The position numbers and the translations under genes were made by a program. The notes beneath the pieces were generated by a model. That model made no database searches. It worked only from the letters and a program-made list of their open reading frames with translations, and was not told the DNA's origin. This document shows, piece after piece, positions 32,309-46,620 of a stretch of DNA of 64,000 bases. This DNA is from Cerrena zonata (lineage: Eukaryota > Basidiomycota > Agaricomycetes > Polyporales > Cerrenaceae): positions 806,001 to 870,000 of the forward strand of contig JASBNA010000009.1 of assembly GCA_038087015.1 (NCBI GenBank), read 5' to 3'. Within the stretch, counting starts at the first letter, position 1; every line of letters starts with the position of its first letter.

Positions 32309-32571
32309 GGTGGCATGTGGCAATGATCCGCACAACGTGCCAATATCAACTCTAGAAAATATAAAAGATTTCTATATGTGGCAACCTTCCGTTGAATGTT
32401 ACATTGTGTATGAAATGTTGCAACACCCCCACATCCTGGGTTATTAAATTACCTCATTCATTAGGTTGTCGACACTTCATTTATTGCGTAAGTGGTGTTA
32501 TATCTTATTATTTCACTTCCCCGCACTTGGGGTATTTTCGTGATGACTAATCATTCTAGATCTATTCCCCC

Positions 32572-35500
32572 TTACACCTCCCAATTGAAAGCACTATACC
32601 ACCCATGTGCACTATCACTCTGCTCCATCGTCGTCGTCCACGTAGCCTCCTGCAACCACGTAGACGTCCCAAACAACCTCCCAGTCAATTCTACCAACTC
32701 TTCTAATGCATTCACCATATTACGCATGACCTCTTGCTCGGCGAATGCATATACCAAGGACATACCCATAGCATGGGGATCTTCTGCTTGGGCTTTTAGG
32801 AGGGAGTCGTAGATGTGGGTTTCTAGTGAGTCGAATGCGTGTCGGACTGAGGGGAGGAATTGGGGTAGGGGTTCGCGTGTGCGGAAGGCGTGTTGGCATG
32901 CGAATAGTGTGATGCAGACGCAGGACATCTAGACGAGCGCAATAGGATTGAATGGGAGGCAGAGAGAGATATTTAGTTTGAGGACTTACAAATTCACGGC
33001 GTTCTCTGAAGACATTTGAGACAGCTTCTTTACGGGGTATGTTTTCTCGTATTTTTCGGAGCCCTGTCAGGAGATCTAGAATTTTTTGGATGACCGTGAC
33101 TACTCTGCGATACATTCGGAGTGGTTTCTACAGACAATGTTGAGTCAGAATGTGATAGGGTTGTTTATGGGGATTGACGTACTGGTATAAGGCCGAGTTC
33201 GTTTTTCATGATCACGATGAGTGCTGATAAACGGTATAGGGCGTTACGAATCTCGAGTTCTAATTTTGGGGTTTTACGACGTTCTTCTCGGGGGTAGGCG
33301 TGTTTGGAGTGGAACATTTCGCTACAATACGGTCAGTATCTAATGTGTTCCATTAATGGATATAAAAAAACTTACTGGCTGAGAGTGAGGTATAGGTTGC
33401 TGAGTAAAGATAATGCCCGACTGGTATCCGAGAGAAAGAGTACCTAGAAGATGAACTCGTCAATGAACATAACAGACACAGACGGCTTGTTCACATACGC
33501 GACAGTGACGAGGAAAGACCAAACTGTTCACGAGCAAGGCAGCTAGCATGCCCGCACTGATCATGAGTGCACGTAGGATGGCTAAATCTATATCATCCAT
33601 TTTCGTCAGCCCTGAGAACCGGTATTTGGAAGAGTCCATTCCTTACGTATGATGGATATGCTGGTGTCTCCTGACGTATATTGTGCGAACACGATAGGTG
33701 GTATAGCCACTGACCTATAGACAGCCAATTCCAAATGCATTTAATCTTAAATAGGTTCTCAAAGTTGTAGTACTTACAAGGGTGTAGCCAACGGTCCCAG
33801 CGTGGTTCTAGTGATTAGCCAAGTGACAGGAATATCGGCTGCCTGACCAAAAAAATGCCTATTCAGCTGTCTCTTCTAGTAAGGACAAAGCAAGGGTTTT
33901 CTCACTGTGACCAAGATCACTAAACCATATGCATTCGTGCGACATATGGCCCAAGTCTACCGCAGATATTTAATCTAGGGAAAAGGTAAGACAAGTGGAG
34001 ATGCGTACTATATATGCATATACCGCTCCAAATATGGTCCCGAGCTGAAAAGACAATGAGCATAGATGGATTAACAAAACTACCAGAGACGGTAAGGGAT
34101 AAAACGTACTATACGCAAATACCCGGTTCTCCATGTTGCTCCAGTATTTGTTTCAAGAACCCACAAGTAGCTGTATGATACCCAATTAGTCTAATGTTCA
34201 TAGCTACTTGGTAGATATGAACCTAATTGTCGCCCACTGTCCGCGATTGGCATTGAACCATTTCCGACCTATACATAATATTAATAAGAAGAGGGTACAC
34301 TCAGCAACAAAAATTGGCTCACCAGAAGAGTCTTCCGGAAGGAAAGCAGGCAACGTCAACAACGCAACCCCAACCGCACTCTTCAACGCATGTCCAAAAT
34401 GATGACCAGACCTCTTTAACCCCCGATTCAAATTCCACAACCTCACTCGGAACGACAACATCGAATCATTTGACCATAACCACGCAATCCACGTCGAGAA
34501 ACCCAATGTCAGCTTGGTTAGTTCCCATTTTGCTCGAGCGCGTTTTCCAGAGGGAGTGCTAGAGGTGGTGGTAGTGGCAGATTGGGTCCGCATACGAGCG
34601 AGAGCGAATCTTGTAGAGGTGGACTAGGTTTGAGGCGATTTGGAGGGCGTGGCGCATTTCTTGGGCCATCTGAAGTGGGGGTTCGACATTCAATTTATTT
34701 TCTATGGTAAGGGAGGATTACGAACCTGTAGAAGAGAGATAATCGCCACGCTTCCTTGGTAACTTTCCTTATGCGCTGGGATCTTGTTTTGAGCTACCCG
34801 TTCTACCATATGAAAATCCTCGAATATCCCTCTAAGCAACTCCCTTGCTGCATCACGAGCAGCTACCAGTCTCTCATCTGCTTCGTGTATAACAGCTAGC
34901 TGAGGAGTGATCCAAGATTCGTCCCTTTCAGACTTGTGAACCACGGGACGAGGAATGGAGGTACTCGATCTTTGGAAGACTAGACAGATGGTGGACTCAA
35001 TACATTTCATGGAGTTTGTGAGTGCATAGCCTAGGGATAGAGCGTTAGGGCCTATGGCATGCGTGAGTGTGTTCTGAGAGGGGGTTGGTGGGGGTGAGAT
35101 GACCGGGGAGGAGATCCGGCTTTTGGATTTAGATTTGTGGGCATCGATTTGGGTGGTGAGAGACATGCCCCATGCGAGTTCTCGACGAAGGTGTTCGATT
35201 ATGCCTACGAGAGGTCTGATTGATCTCACTGATTATATTTCCAGGTTCAGAAATGTATATTTGTCCTATGGAGGAGATGATTGGGTGCTCACGGCTTAAT
35301 CTACCAATCCGTATCTCAAAAGCCGCTTGGGAAGAACTTTCGTTCAATTTGATACAGCGAGTCAAGAGATCGTGATGGAGAGTACGATATTCCTCTCGTT
35401 TGTTAGGTGAAGGCGAAGCGACTTCGGAATTTGATGAGAAAGATAGCCTCAGAGCGAGTGAAGTAGATTCATGCAGGAGGGAAAAGGTAGAAGCGACTTC

Positions 35501-36215
35501 TTGTTCAAAGTTTGTAGGTACCCAGTGTATTATTAGCATCACGATCATGAGGGAGAGGAGACAGATGATAGCAGCTGTTAGGGCTATCCAGAGGAATGCG
35601 CCAGAGTCGGAAAGCACTCTCTACCAACACATGGGTCTAATTAAAAATGCAGGTCGAGATTTGGTTTAGGGGGGATTGGACGTACAGAAGGGTCACCGAT
35701 ATTGGTGGTGAGCAACCAGACAGAGACAAAACATGATATTCGGGTAGAGAGCTGAAGACGGGGTAGACGACTCTTTATGAGACCAGCTTTCGCGTTCGGG
35801 GGTGGGGGTAAACATGGGCGCATATAGTTAGGGGAAGAGTAAAATACATACCGAAGAAACTTATAGCGATGAGGAACGTCGCGCAACAAGCTCTCCCGTT
35901 GATTGAATCATGTTCATAGAGAGAAGCAATATACTTGGCTAAAGTCGATAACCCAATACCGAACAAAGCACCCATGATATTCAGCACCGTCGACTCTAAT
36001 TGCTGTGCCAAATTCTCCTGAACAGAGAATACCAGTTCCTTCAAAGCCAAGACTAGGAATGCGGCATTTCCGCCGAGGGAAGAGAAGGGTGTGATAACAA
36101 TTGCTAGAGAACAGAGGAATGTGGATAAGAGACGAGCGAGAGATCGTTTAGATGTACATCGCTTGAGAAAGGTTAGGGATGTGATTATGATCGTCGAGGG
36201 CATAGACGGGTGCAT
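32572..36215 (-). CDS. Aromatic-acid-exporter-like (FUSC/ArAE, DUF2421) membrane protein
   Basis: About 15 exons. The 5' end is uncertain: the frame is open upstream to about 36400 without an ATG, so the ATG at 36215 is provisional. The N-terminal half has several hydrophobic segments (GGNAAFLVLALKELVFSV, FLWIALTAAIICLLSLMIVM). The middle has a long amphipathic region, and the second membrane block reads GHALKSAVGVALLTLPAF, RKWFNANRGQWATISYLWVL, ETNTGATWRTGYLRI, LGTIFGAVYAYI, AADIPVTWLITRTTLGPLAT. The C-terminal part (KMDDIDLAILRALMISAGM to HGWYSAFNWEV) fits DUF2421. The duplicated FUSC architecture is typical of fungal Bre4-like proteins, probably exporting organic anions at the plasma membrane or ER. 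One intron is only 37 bases. Confidence 0.8.
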
Positions 36216-36735
36216 CCACGAACGTGGTAGAAGGGCTTCAAGGGACGATCTGCAGGTTTGGGAAATGGAACTGGGAGGAGGACATGGGAGATAAGACGAG
36301 AGAAGTCGAGAATTGCAGGAGATCTTCGGTGGTGTTGAATTAGGAAGTGGTGGAGCGGAGCAGGTTAGGAATTCGGAGCGCCCATGCAAAACACGCTCGA
36401 CATCGGGACGCTACAAGTACAGGTATGACGCAAAGTTGAATGGTGATTAGATGGAGGGTTGGTCTGCGAACACTTTAGCAAGGATCTTTCTGGTAGGGGC
36501 TTAGGACACCCTCATTTTGGGTTAAGCACAAGAACTCGAGGGTATCTTCCAAGAGCGTACAAATTACAGTCAAGAACGGGCAAACAAGAAAAAGAACTAG
36601 GAATCTGAAGTCCACATACACAAGTCTGACTCTTACTGCATCTATCACAAACACTCTACTTCTACACTCTGAAGGATATCAGGTCTTTCAAATGTTGAAC
36701 GTAACATCTACTTCTCTTCACTACTGTTAAAATAA
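36216..36735. other. Upstream region of transporter and 3' flank of GAL7
   Basis: May contain a missed first exon of the transporter (an acceptor-like TTGTAG precedes an open frame near 36408). Otherwise no coding signal. Confidence 0.4.
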
Positions 36736-38158
36736 TCAGCACACGATACATCCATTGCATTGACGAGTACCAGCAGACCTGGGGATGGCATCTAAGTAAT
36801 GCACTTCGGAACACGAGCGTAATCGTTGAGCGGCCTGTTCGGGTGTCAAGTCGCGCTGAGGTTCGGCCATCAACTCAAATCTAAACGACAGACCGAATAG
36901 TGAGTTAATTGAGCTGGGATATGATGTTAGTTTGAGAGTGGAGTTTACGCACCCGACCAAGAATTTCCGGACACTTGCACTTCGGAGCAGAGGAGGGTCA
37001 AAGTGAAGATGTAAATGGGAAATATCCTCATCATCATCATCTTGGTCCTCGGAAGTTCCCTCGGCGCGAGGAGTGGGTCGTTGATGTATACCCAAGGAGT
37101 ATGCGAAGGAGCAAGAGAAGAGGTTGTCGTAGCGTTTGGTGACGATAGACATGATCTGGGCGAATGCGTCTTTCTCTTCGGTGGTCAAGGATGCGATGTT
37201 GGAGATGTGACGTTTGTAGGGGAGGACTATAGAATACGATTTAGTCTACTTTGAAGACAGGAAAATGGGAAGATATAACACGTACGTAGGATCTCGAAAG
37301 GCCAGATAGCCCACCAAGGAACCAAAGCGACCCAATGGTCGTTTTTTGCAACAACACGACCGGATTCGTGTTCGACACTAACTTCGAAGTGTACGTACTC
37401 GCATAACAGACAGGGACGGCCATGTGGACCCCGAGGAGCAGAAGAGGAAGGATCAGTGATGGTGGTAGAAGCGTAGTTTTTGAGATTCTTGATTTCCGTT
37501 GCAGGGAGAGAAGGTACAACGGAAAGCGACCATGCTTGGCCGTGCGGATGAGGGTTTGAGCAACCCATCATGGCACCTTTATTCTGCTACACTTTAGGAT
37601 TTGGAAACTAACGACTTGCAGTTTGGACGGACCTCGAAAATTTGGACATAATTTATCCCTTCTTGACGACCTCGAAGCAGATAAATTCGGACCCACTCAT
37701 TGATCACCTTGCGAATATCGGGAATAGCAAGCCGAGCGAGGGTAAGATCATGTCTGGGATGGAAGCAAATCACATCGCAACCTCCCTGAACCGGTTCGGT
37801 TGCAAGCAAAGGGTGAGGACTAGGTGGGGCTGCAGGTCCCGGAGGAGGGAGGACTGCAGCAAAGTCATTCTCGAAAGCGAACGTACTCTCGTACTTGTCC
37901 GTTTGCTTTCCGCCTGCGCGAGTGTTTCCGGGACATAGGTAGCAGTCGGGGTCGAATTCTGGTAATTTGGTGGTCTGAGGTGGTTCTACTTGACCGAGCC
38001 ATGGACGCTTTGTACGATGAGGAGAGACGAGGACGTGCTCGTTTGTGAGTGGGTTTACTGTTTGAGATTTGGTCAATGATTAGATGGGAGTTTAAATGAG
38101 AAGGATGTTTACGTCTGCGGTGGGGATGTGTTGACGGGTCAAACTCTGTATCTTCCAT
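36736..38158 (-). CDS. GAL7: Galactose-1-phosphate uridylyltransferase
   Basis: Five exons (38158-38113, 38057-37633, 37583-37286, 37226-36953, 36880-36736) give 395 residues. It catalyses UMP transfer between UDP-glucose and galactose-1-phosphate in the Leloir pathway. Early motifs are RLNPLTNEHVLVSPHRTKRP and a zinc-type CYLCPGNTRAGG. The active-site histidine motif is complete in NKGAMMGCSNPHPHGQAWS. CLLCEYVHFEV, VPWWAIWPFEILLLPYKRH and HLHLHFDPPLLRSASVRKFL follow. An extension rich in Asp (EDQDDDDEDISH) interrupts the C-terminal part, as often in fungi. The last residues include several Cys (RQCNGCIVC). Confidence 0.95.
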
Positions 38159-38380
38159 GGTTGCAAGAGAGAGATTGGGGGAAATGTTTGCGAGGGAAAG
38201 AAAAGGTGGGACATGGTGCAGGATATATAATACCGTAGAGAGAGATTCTCCTCGGCTCGATCCTACACATGCTCTCTACCCCACGGCCCGGAATGGCCCG
38301 CCACTGACTTTCACTTCTAATGCACGTTCTCTCTCTCTCCGTCATACTATTACTCGTCTCGCTACCTTTCTCGGACCGAT

Positions 38381-40760
<2,380 letters not shown>

Positions 40761-41060
40761 TTTTTTTGTTTTTCGTTTGTGTTTAGGATTTTCTATTTGC
40801 TGTATTGTAATATTGCGTCTGTGCGTTTCCGCAGAAGTAAGCATTCAACATTCAGTTTCAAAGAAAGAAAGTCTGAAGGCAAGATCTCCGATCAATGACG
40901 TATTGCACTTGATCGACAGTAGAAGAGTCATGGTGCTACTTGTTCATTCTCAACTTATATGATCACCGTATCTAGAGCTTGTACTCATATACAACCTCTC
41001 AAACGTCTTCTCTCCCCTAGAACTAAATACAATTACAGGACAATCAGCACTCGGAATAAA
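40761..41060. other. Short intergenic region
   Basis: Carries the 3' flank of DDX41 and the promoter of the Nudix gene. No ORF with coding support and no clear TATA box. Confidence 0.5.
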
Positions 41061-42126
41061 ATGTCTGGTACTCCGAAAGTACTATCATCCGAGGACTTGT
41101 CTCCTTCAGATGCCAAGTGAGTTCAAGTCTCCGGCCAACATTCTAGAGTGAAGCTAAGTCTCTGACTCGTCTCGTTTAGGTGGGTTACTTTGAAGAAATT
41201 GAAATGGCTCGATCCCGAAGGCAAGGAGGTGAACTCTAACCAACTCATATTGTCTCTTAAACCTATCACTGACTTGGGAGTCCCCTCTAGAGAGTTTGGG
41301 AATCTGCTGAACGCAAGACCCGTGGTTCAGCTGGCATCGATGGTACTACTCTATCGTGCAGACTGAAATAGTTGTGTACTCATAGTTCTTTCTAGCCGTC
41401 GCTGTCCTTGCCATCTTGCGGTCTGAGACGAATGCGTTCCCGACTTCCACAGTGATTGTGGAACAGTTTAGACCTCCTGTGGGCAAGTTCGTCGTAGGTG
41501 AGTTTATTCAGTCTCCAACCAATCCTTTACGTGTATTAATAACATTATTGGTGATCTATGATATTTTCAGAGCTTCCAGCAGGTAATGTTGTGTGTTTAT
41601 TCCTAATAATACTCACTCTTAGACTGGAAATGTAGGTTTGATTGACCAAAATGAATCACCCGAAGAAGCAGCTATCCGAGAACTCGAAGAAGAGACCGGG
41701 TACATAGCAAAGAAGGTTCTTCAATCCACAACATTGCTCGTCAGTGATCCTGGTCAGTTATACCTTTTTGATTCGTTCACCGACACTTGTATACTTCAGG
41801 GAGAGCTCATCGTCAGTCCAGGCATGACAAACGCTAATATGAAACTCGTAACTGTGGATGTCCCGTTCCCCGGTAAGTTGGAGACGTATGAGCAGAAATT
41901 GGATGCTGGGGAGTTTATTGTCAAGAGAGTGGTTGAGATTGCGAAGCTTGCGGATGAGTTCAAAGGTATGACGTTATCACTTGTTGCTTATCTATCAAGT
42001 GGTTGCTAATTATTCTCTTTGAATTCAGAATACGAGAAGAAAGGTTATGTGGTTGATGCAAAATTGGCGCACCTGGTTGCAGGATGGGAGCTAGCACAGA
42101 AGCTTGCCAAAGGCCAAGTGGAGTAG
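41061..42126 (+). CDS. Nudix ADP-ribose pyrophosphatase (Ysa1/NUDT5-like)
   Basis: Eight exons give 209 residues: 41061-41116, 41180-41228, 41291-41342, 41396-41497, 41571-41582, 41636-41752, 41822-41965, 42029-42126. The Nudix box is complete, beginning GLIDQNESPEEAAIRELEEE and ending TGY. VEQFRPPVGKFVVELPAG and DPGMTNANMKLVTVDVP are features of the NUDT5/Ysa1 branch, which hydrolyses ADP-ribose to AMP and ribose-5-phosphate. Exon 5 is only 12 bases. The intron 41753-41821 is 69 bases with no stop in frame, so its retention would add 23 residues just before MTNAN. Confidence 0.9.
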
Positions 42127-42216
42127 AAGCCAATAGCACATACGCAATACAGATCATGTACGATAGAACTGACAGATGAAAGCAGAGATACCCATACACA
42201 CACACCAAACCAGCTA

Positions 42217-44925
42217 CTAGTGATAACTCTTCTTCGCCTTATCGATATGAGCCCTCAACTTCCTCTGCTTTTCTCTCAACGACGCCTTCTTCTTGCCCCT
42301 TACCGCACCACTAGCAATGATCATCATCAACGGCTTATTCCTCGCCTTCTCCCTGTTGGTTGAACTACTCGGCTTATCTTTCTGCTTCTTACCCTTCAAC
42401 GAACCAAACTTCTCTCGTCCTTCACGACCCTTCTCAATCGAAGCGATACGCTCGGCGTAATCTGCCCTGGCTTTCTTTTTGGGTCCTAGGATGTCGTTCT
42501 CGGAGATGAAGGTGGTGTCTTCGTTACCGCCTTGGGCGAGGATACGTTTTTCGGCTTGGAGAGTTGCGAGTTTGCGTTTGGTGGCGGATCCGCCTCCTTT
42601 TTCGACTGCGTCGGATGCGGCCTTGAGTCGCAGGTCGTTGAGGAGGGCAAAGTCGGCAGGCGTGAGAATCTATGGTTAAAAGTATTAGAATGAGTCGTTA
42701 GGTTTCATTCAGACAACGAGGAAACAGTACCTTTGTGGTGGCGAGCGTTGATATCCGCAGCGATGAATCCTCCACATCTTCCTGCTCACCCTCCTTGTCC
42801 ATATCCACATCCATATCCACATCCCCATCTGCGTCCTTCTTTTGTGCTTTCGGCTTCTTCGAGTCATCTTCATCTTCACTATCACTGATATCCAAATCCG
42901 AACCATCTGAACCAACATCCATCCACCCTTCCGAAGACTCATCGGAATCAGAATCAACATCCCAACCATCCCAAGCAGCTGCCTCGTCGTCTTCAAACAT
43001 CCCATCCTCAACGCCTTCTTCAGCACGAAGTTGCTTGAGGTGATCTTCGAGAAGTGCGAGTCCTTCGATATCGATTGCTGCTGTTTCGCCGTGTCCGAAG
43101 GGTTTGATGCCTGCAGTCATGCCCATACTGGCTTCTTGCCCTAAGTGTCATTTTAATTTCGATTAGAAATTGATCGTTTGGAGTTAAGAAAACGGATTTG
43201 CTTACTCGTTCACGTCGTTTGAGCATACCCGGGATTGACATCTCGGAAGAGCTGGAGGAGACCACGGGCAGCTGCAGGTGACAGCCTTATCCCTACTCTT
43301 CCTATATGCAACCAAATCTCCTAAGAGATCTTCTTCCATTGCCCAAGGTTGTCTTCTACAAACCTCCCGAATAGCATTGATACCCGCAGCAATAACTTCA
43401 CTACCAACACCAGGATGAACGAACTCCTGAGCGAGTTTTCGTACAGTCGGAGGAGAGCATCAGGTGGAGTAAAGTCATGTACAGATTGAGCGAGTGCAAC
43501 GAGGATAGAAGGGATACGAAGTTGGTGGTATGTGAGGTATTTCATAATGTAGGTGTAGAAACCTAGGACGCAGAGTTTGTGAGAACCCATTACGCGGGAG
43601 AGGAGTTGCATGATGATGATTTTGTGGTCGAGGGAGTACCGTTTGTCGTAACGGTTGAGTCGGTCATAGAGTTTCTCGCCGAACGTTTGGGGGTCGTTGA
43701 GGAGTTGGAGGGCTGGGAAGTTGGGGAGGGCGTTTTGGTCCTTGCGTTTTTGTTTCTAAAGAGAGGGTGTTAGAGTTCGCCAAATGAAAATGAGACTATG
43801 TGATGGAGATGACATACCGCTTTGATAGATTTGATTTGCTTGTGCAACTTTTTATCTCCCGACCGAGTCTTCTTATTGATTTCTCGTCTGTGTTGCAAGG
43901 TTTTGGCACTAGGGGACTAGGATGTTCTCGAAGTTTTAGAAGAATGAATTAGTGGAGATATGAAAAATAAATACGCACATCGTCTTCATCGTCACTGTCC
44001 TCGTCTTCTTCATCCACATTTAGGAAGAAATGAACAGAGGCACTCTGCACCTTTACTACAGGATGCTGACATCCAAGAGCGACGATAGACACAGTCTTTG
44101 CATCATTCCTTTATATCGAATAGGTGAGTAAGAAATTGAAATGAAATGAACATAGCCTGCGCTTTGAACGTACCAAATCCCCTTCTTCCACAATTCCTTC
44201 GTCAAGACGATAGCCCACATGGCTTCCTCACCTTCTTTACCACTTCCAGTAGTCGCTTTGGCTTTCCCCTTGTCTCCAATAACTTCACCTTCCATCCCTC
44301 GTTCAACCATACCGAAGAGCATAGTTTGAACGGCACGGTTGAGCTTATGGTTCTTGGTTTTCAGATTAGCAGTGCGGATATCGGAGAGAATGGTTTTGCG
44401 GATAAAGCTTCGGAGTTGGGAGGAGGTCGTACGGGGGAGAAGAGGGAAGAGGGATTTGAGAAGTCTAGATATTTATGAATATGTGAATAAATTAGTGGGT
44501 TAGAGAGAACGAGTGAAGAGGGAGTAACATACTCGATTGATGAGATGACATCTTTGTTCCTCAGCATGACGAGGTTTTGGACGAGGGTTTTACGGGTCTC
44601 AGGCGAGAGGACGCCATAGCTTTCTAGTAATAGAGAAGACAGTACGGTGGGGAAGTCTTTGGTATGTTTTGGGTAGCATTGTGCGACCTTCAAAAGTTGT
44701 TGAGAGAATGTGAGAGGGAAGGTACTAATGACATACCTGAGCAATGAAGGTAACAAGTTCCCTGAAGTGGGGAGCTTGCTCATCTGGGTTCGTCTGGAAG
44801 ATTTGGCGAACGCTGTTGAAATGATTCCATTGCTGCAGGAATTCTTCCTGGTAGGCGGGTGGGTCTCGCTTGATAAGATTTTGGAGCTGGGGAAGGTTCG
44901 ACGTTAAGAGTACGCCGCGACCCAT
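42217..44925 (-). CDS. SDA1: SDA1 ribosome-biogenesis protein, with apparent frame breaks
   Basis: Sda1 is an essential nuclear protein needed for 60S subunit maturation and export. It starts [20 protein letters not shown]. Conserved blocks follow: [100 protein letters not shown], an acidic central region and a Lys-rich end ([20 protein letters not shown], then KAKKSYH). Between 43460 and 43130 the frame must shift four times to follow the conserved protein. A base is missing near 43450 (before [14 protein letters not shown]). There is one extra near 43275 (before AARGLLQLF) and one near 43228 (before MLKRRER). Another is missing at the exon start at 43140. An essential gene is unlikely to be dead, so assembly errors are likely. 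Confidence 0.85.
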
Positions 44926-45238
44926 TTGCCTTAGAATTGAATATAGAGGTATATGGTAGAAAGCAGTCAGGCAATAATAAATATTGAATTGATCAAGTTT
45001 GCAAAAAGTGTGCGCTTCTGCCGATCACTTCCACAATAGGAAGTCTCTCCGTGATGGAAACATACGCCGTCCCGAGTGATGATATCATTCCACACGCGGG
45101 TATGTAGTTAATCTTACTTTAACACTATTTCAAGTTACAAACGAAGCAAAGAATACATATTGGCATTTGACAGCAAGAATTCAAGGAAAGCAAGACGAAA
45201 GACTCGGAAGTTCGAGTAGAAATGCATCCAAAACGACA
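44926..45238. other. Short intergenic region
   Basis: Promoter side of SDA1 and the 3' flank of the RGG-type gene. No coding signal seen. Confidence 0.5.
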
Positions 45239-46245
45239 TTACAACGCAATCACAGTCTCTGCGTTAGATTCTTGGGTTGGGGTATCAGGAGCAGGAGCAG
45301 GGACGGGGGCGGGGGCAGGACTGTTTTCAGAAGCAGTAGCGGATTGTGGGGATTTGGGCTCCGTAGAACCTGAAGGCCGATCTGAGCTGGGACCATGACC
45401 TCCTCGTCCTCTTCCGCGTCCCCTACCTCGACCAGGGCCTCCTCCACGTATCGCACCTCGGATGTCAATACTCGCAGGTGGAGGTCTGTTTGCATCTCCT
45501 TCGCCATTGTTTTGAGACACTTTGAAGTCCTTCCATTGGTTGCCCTTCTTTTCAGAGTCCCATTCTCGGTTTGAGATCTATCGAAGTGTGTTTTGTTCAA
45601 GTCGACTGAAATCGGGAAGGATTTGTGATGGAAACTGACCTTGTCTAGTTTCCGTTTGGCATTCTGTTCCCGAGTACGGTTGATGTGCTCCTGCACCTTC
45701 TTGGCTTTTGCTTGCTTCTCTCTTTCCTTGTCTTGCATCTTCTTGAATTCGTCCTCATCCTTCTTGACGTCCTGTATATCCATTTACGTTAGATATATTA
45801 GATATACAGAGAGGTACTGGTACACGAACTTCTCTTCGCAACTTGATCTTTTCGTTCTGTTCCCTGATACGCACCATGCGCTCTTTAAGCTCCTCGTCTG
45901 TGAGTTTTTCCTGAGCGAAAGGTTAATATATGGCGTAAACACTAAATGTTCTCAACCCGTGCTTACTCGTTGGGTACCACCAGTCTTCACCCGATCAGGG
46001 TTCACATACGGAGTCTTCCTCTCCTTGGTGACAGGACGTTTACCATCTGCTTTGGACTTTTCATCTTCAGGGGAAGCGTCATTGTCTGCCTGATCGGCAG
46101 ACGGAGTGTCTTCCTCTACACCTCCGTCGGAAGGGGTGGGTTCCGCATCTGGAGTAGTCTGGTTCTTGGCTGTGTCGTCAATAGAAAGGCTTTGGAGATC
46201 AAGGCCTAGGGAGTTTGGACCCGCGTCGTCCTGTTTGTCCGACAT
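45239..46245 (-). CDS. Disordered coiled-coil and RGG-rich protein of unknown function
   Basis: Four exons (46245-45967, 45910-45830, 45771-45640, 45577-45239) give 276 residues. It starts MSDKQDDAGPNSLGLDLQSL. An acidic disordered N-terminus leads to YVNPDRVKTGGTQR and a highly charged coiled coil (EKLTDEELKERMVRIREQNE, then KDEDEFKKMQDKEREKQAKA). After SNREWDSEKKGNQWKDFKVS comes a Gly/Arg tract (RGGGPGRGRGRGRGRGG) and a Pro/Ala tail (APAPVPAPAPD). The RGG tract suggests RNA binding. The layout looks like a conserved fungal protein but I do not recognise a named family. It is divergent from PGK1 with 375 bases between the start codons. The third intron uses an unusual GTCAGT donor. Confidence 0.8.
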
Positions 46246-46620
46246 CCAAGTCCTAAAGTCGTAAAGTGGCCGTAGAGGATGCGAGCAAAGAAGCGATCTT
46301 CGACAAGTTGGATCTTGAACGAGGAGGTGATTGCCGAAGGAGACGATCGCGATTCAATTGAGGGCACCGTCGAGACGAAATCTAATCTCTCGTCGACTCT
46401 CGTTGCTGCCCAGAGCAACAGAGAGGGCTGTGAATCATTCTATGAATAAGATAATGACATTGGTATCAGCGGTGGTACCACCCAGAGCGCGAACGTTTCT
46501 GTTGCAATTGGCCTATCGCCATCGATCCCAGTCTTTCGTCGGAAGCTTCCAGAGCGATGGGCTACTATATAACATCCCTCCTCAGCTACTAACCGTCCTC
46601 TTCACACCCATCATATCATC
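46246..46620. other. Divergent promoter region (RGG protein / PGK1)
   Basis: Contains the PGK1 TATA box and a CT-rich leader just before the PGK1 ATG, as in many strongly expressed fungal glycolytic genes. No further gene. Confidence 0.55.
46566..46572 (+). promoter_or_regulatory. TATA box of PGK1
   Basis: TATATAA lies about 50 bases upstream of the ATG at 46621, followed by a pyrimidine-rich leader (CATCCCTCCTCAG). Confidence 0.6.

Larger units (their letters stand above)
31542..32571. other. Gene-free stretch with intron-like segments, tandem repeats and an A-run
   Basis: Starts with a CT-rich 3' flank ((CT)n near 31575). Three or four segments with good splice signals follow: GTACGT to TTGTAG at 31691-31750, GTAAGT to TGTCAG at 31870-31907, and GTATGT to CATAG near 31964-32026, with no long ORF. 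An A18 run lies at 32153-32170, then tandem repeats to 32308. It may be the spliced 3' UTR of the DUF6698 gene or a separate noncoding transcript. Confidence 0.45.

Noticed and set aside
34500..34660. Suspected frameshift in the exporter gene
   Set aside because: A 37-base GT-AG intron (34559-34595) restores the frame fully.
42735..43043. Ser-rich plus-strand ORF in the SDA1 region
   Set aside because: It is antisense to the acidic Asp/Ser/Glu region of SDA1.
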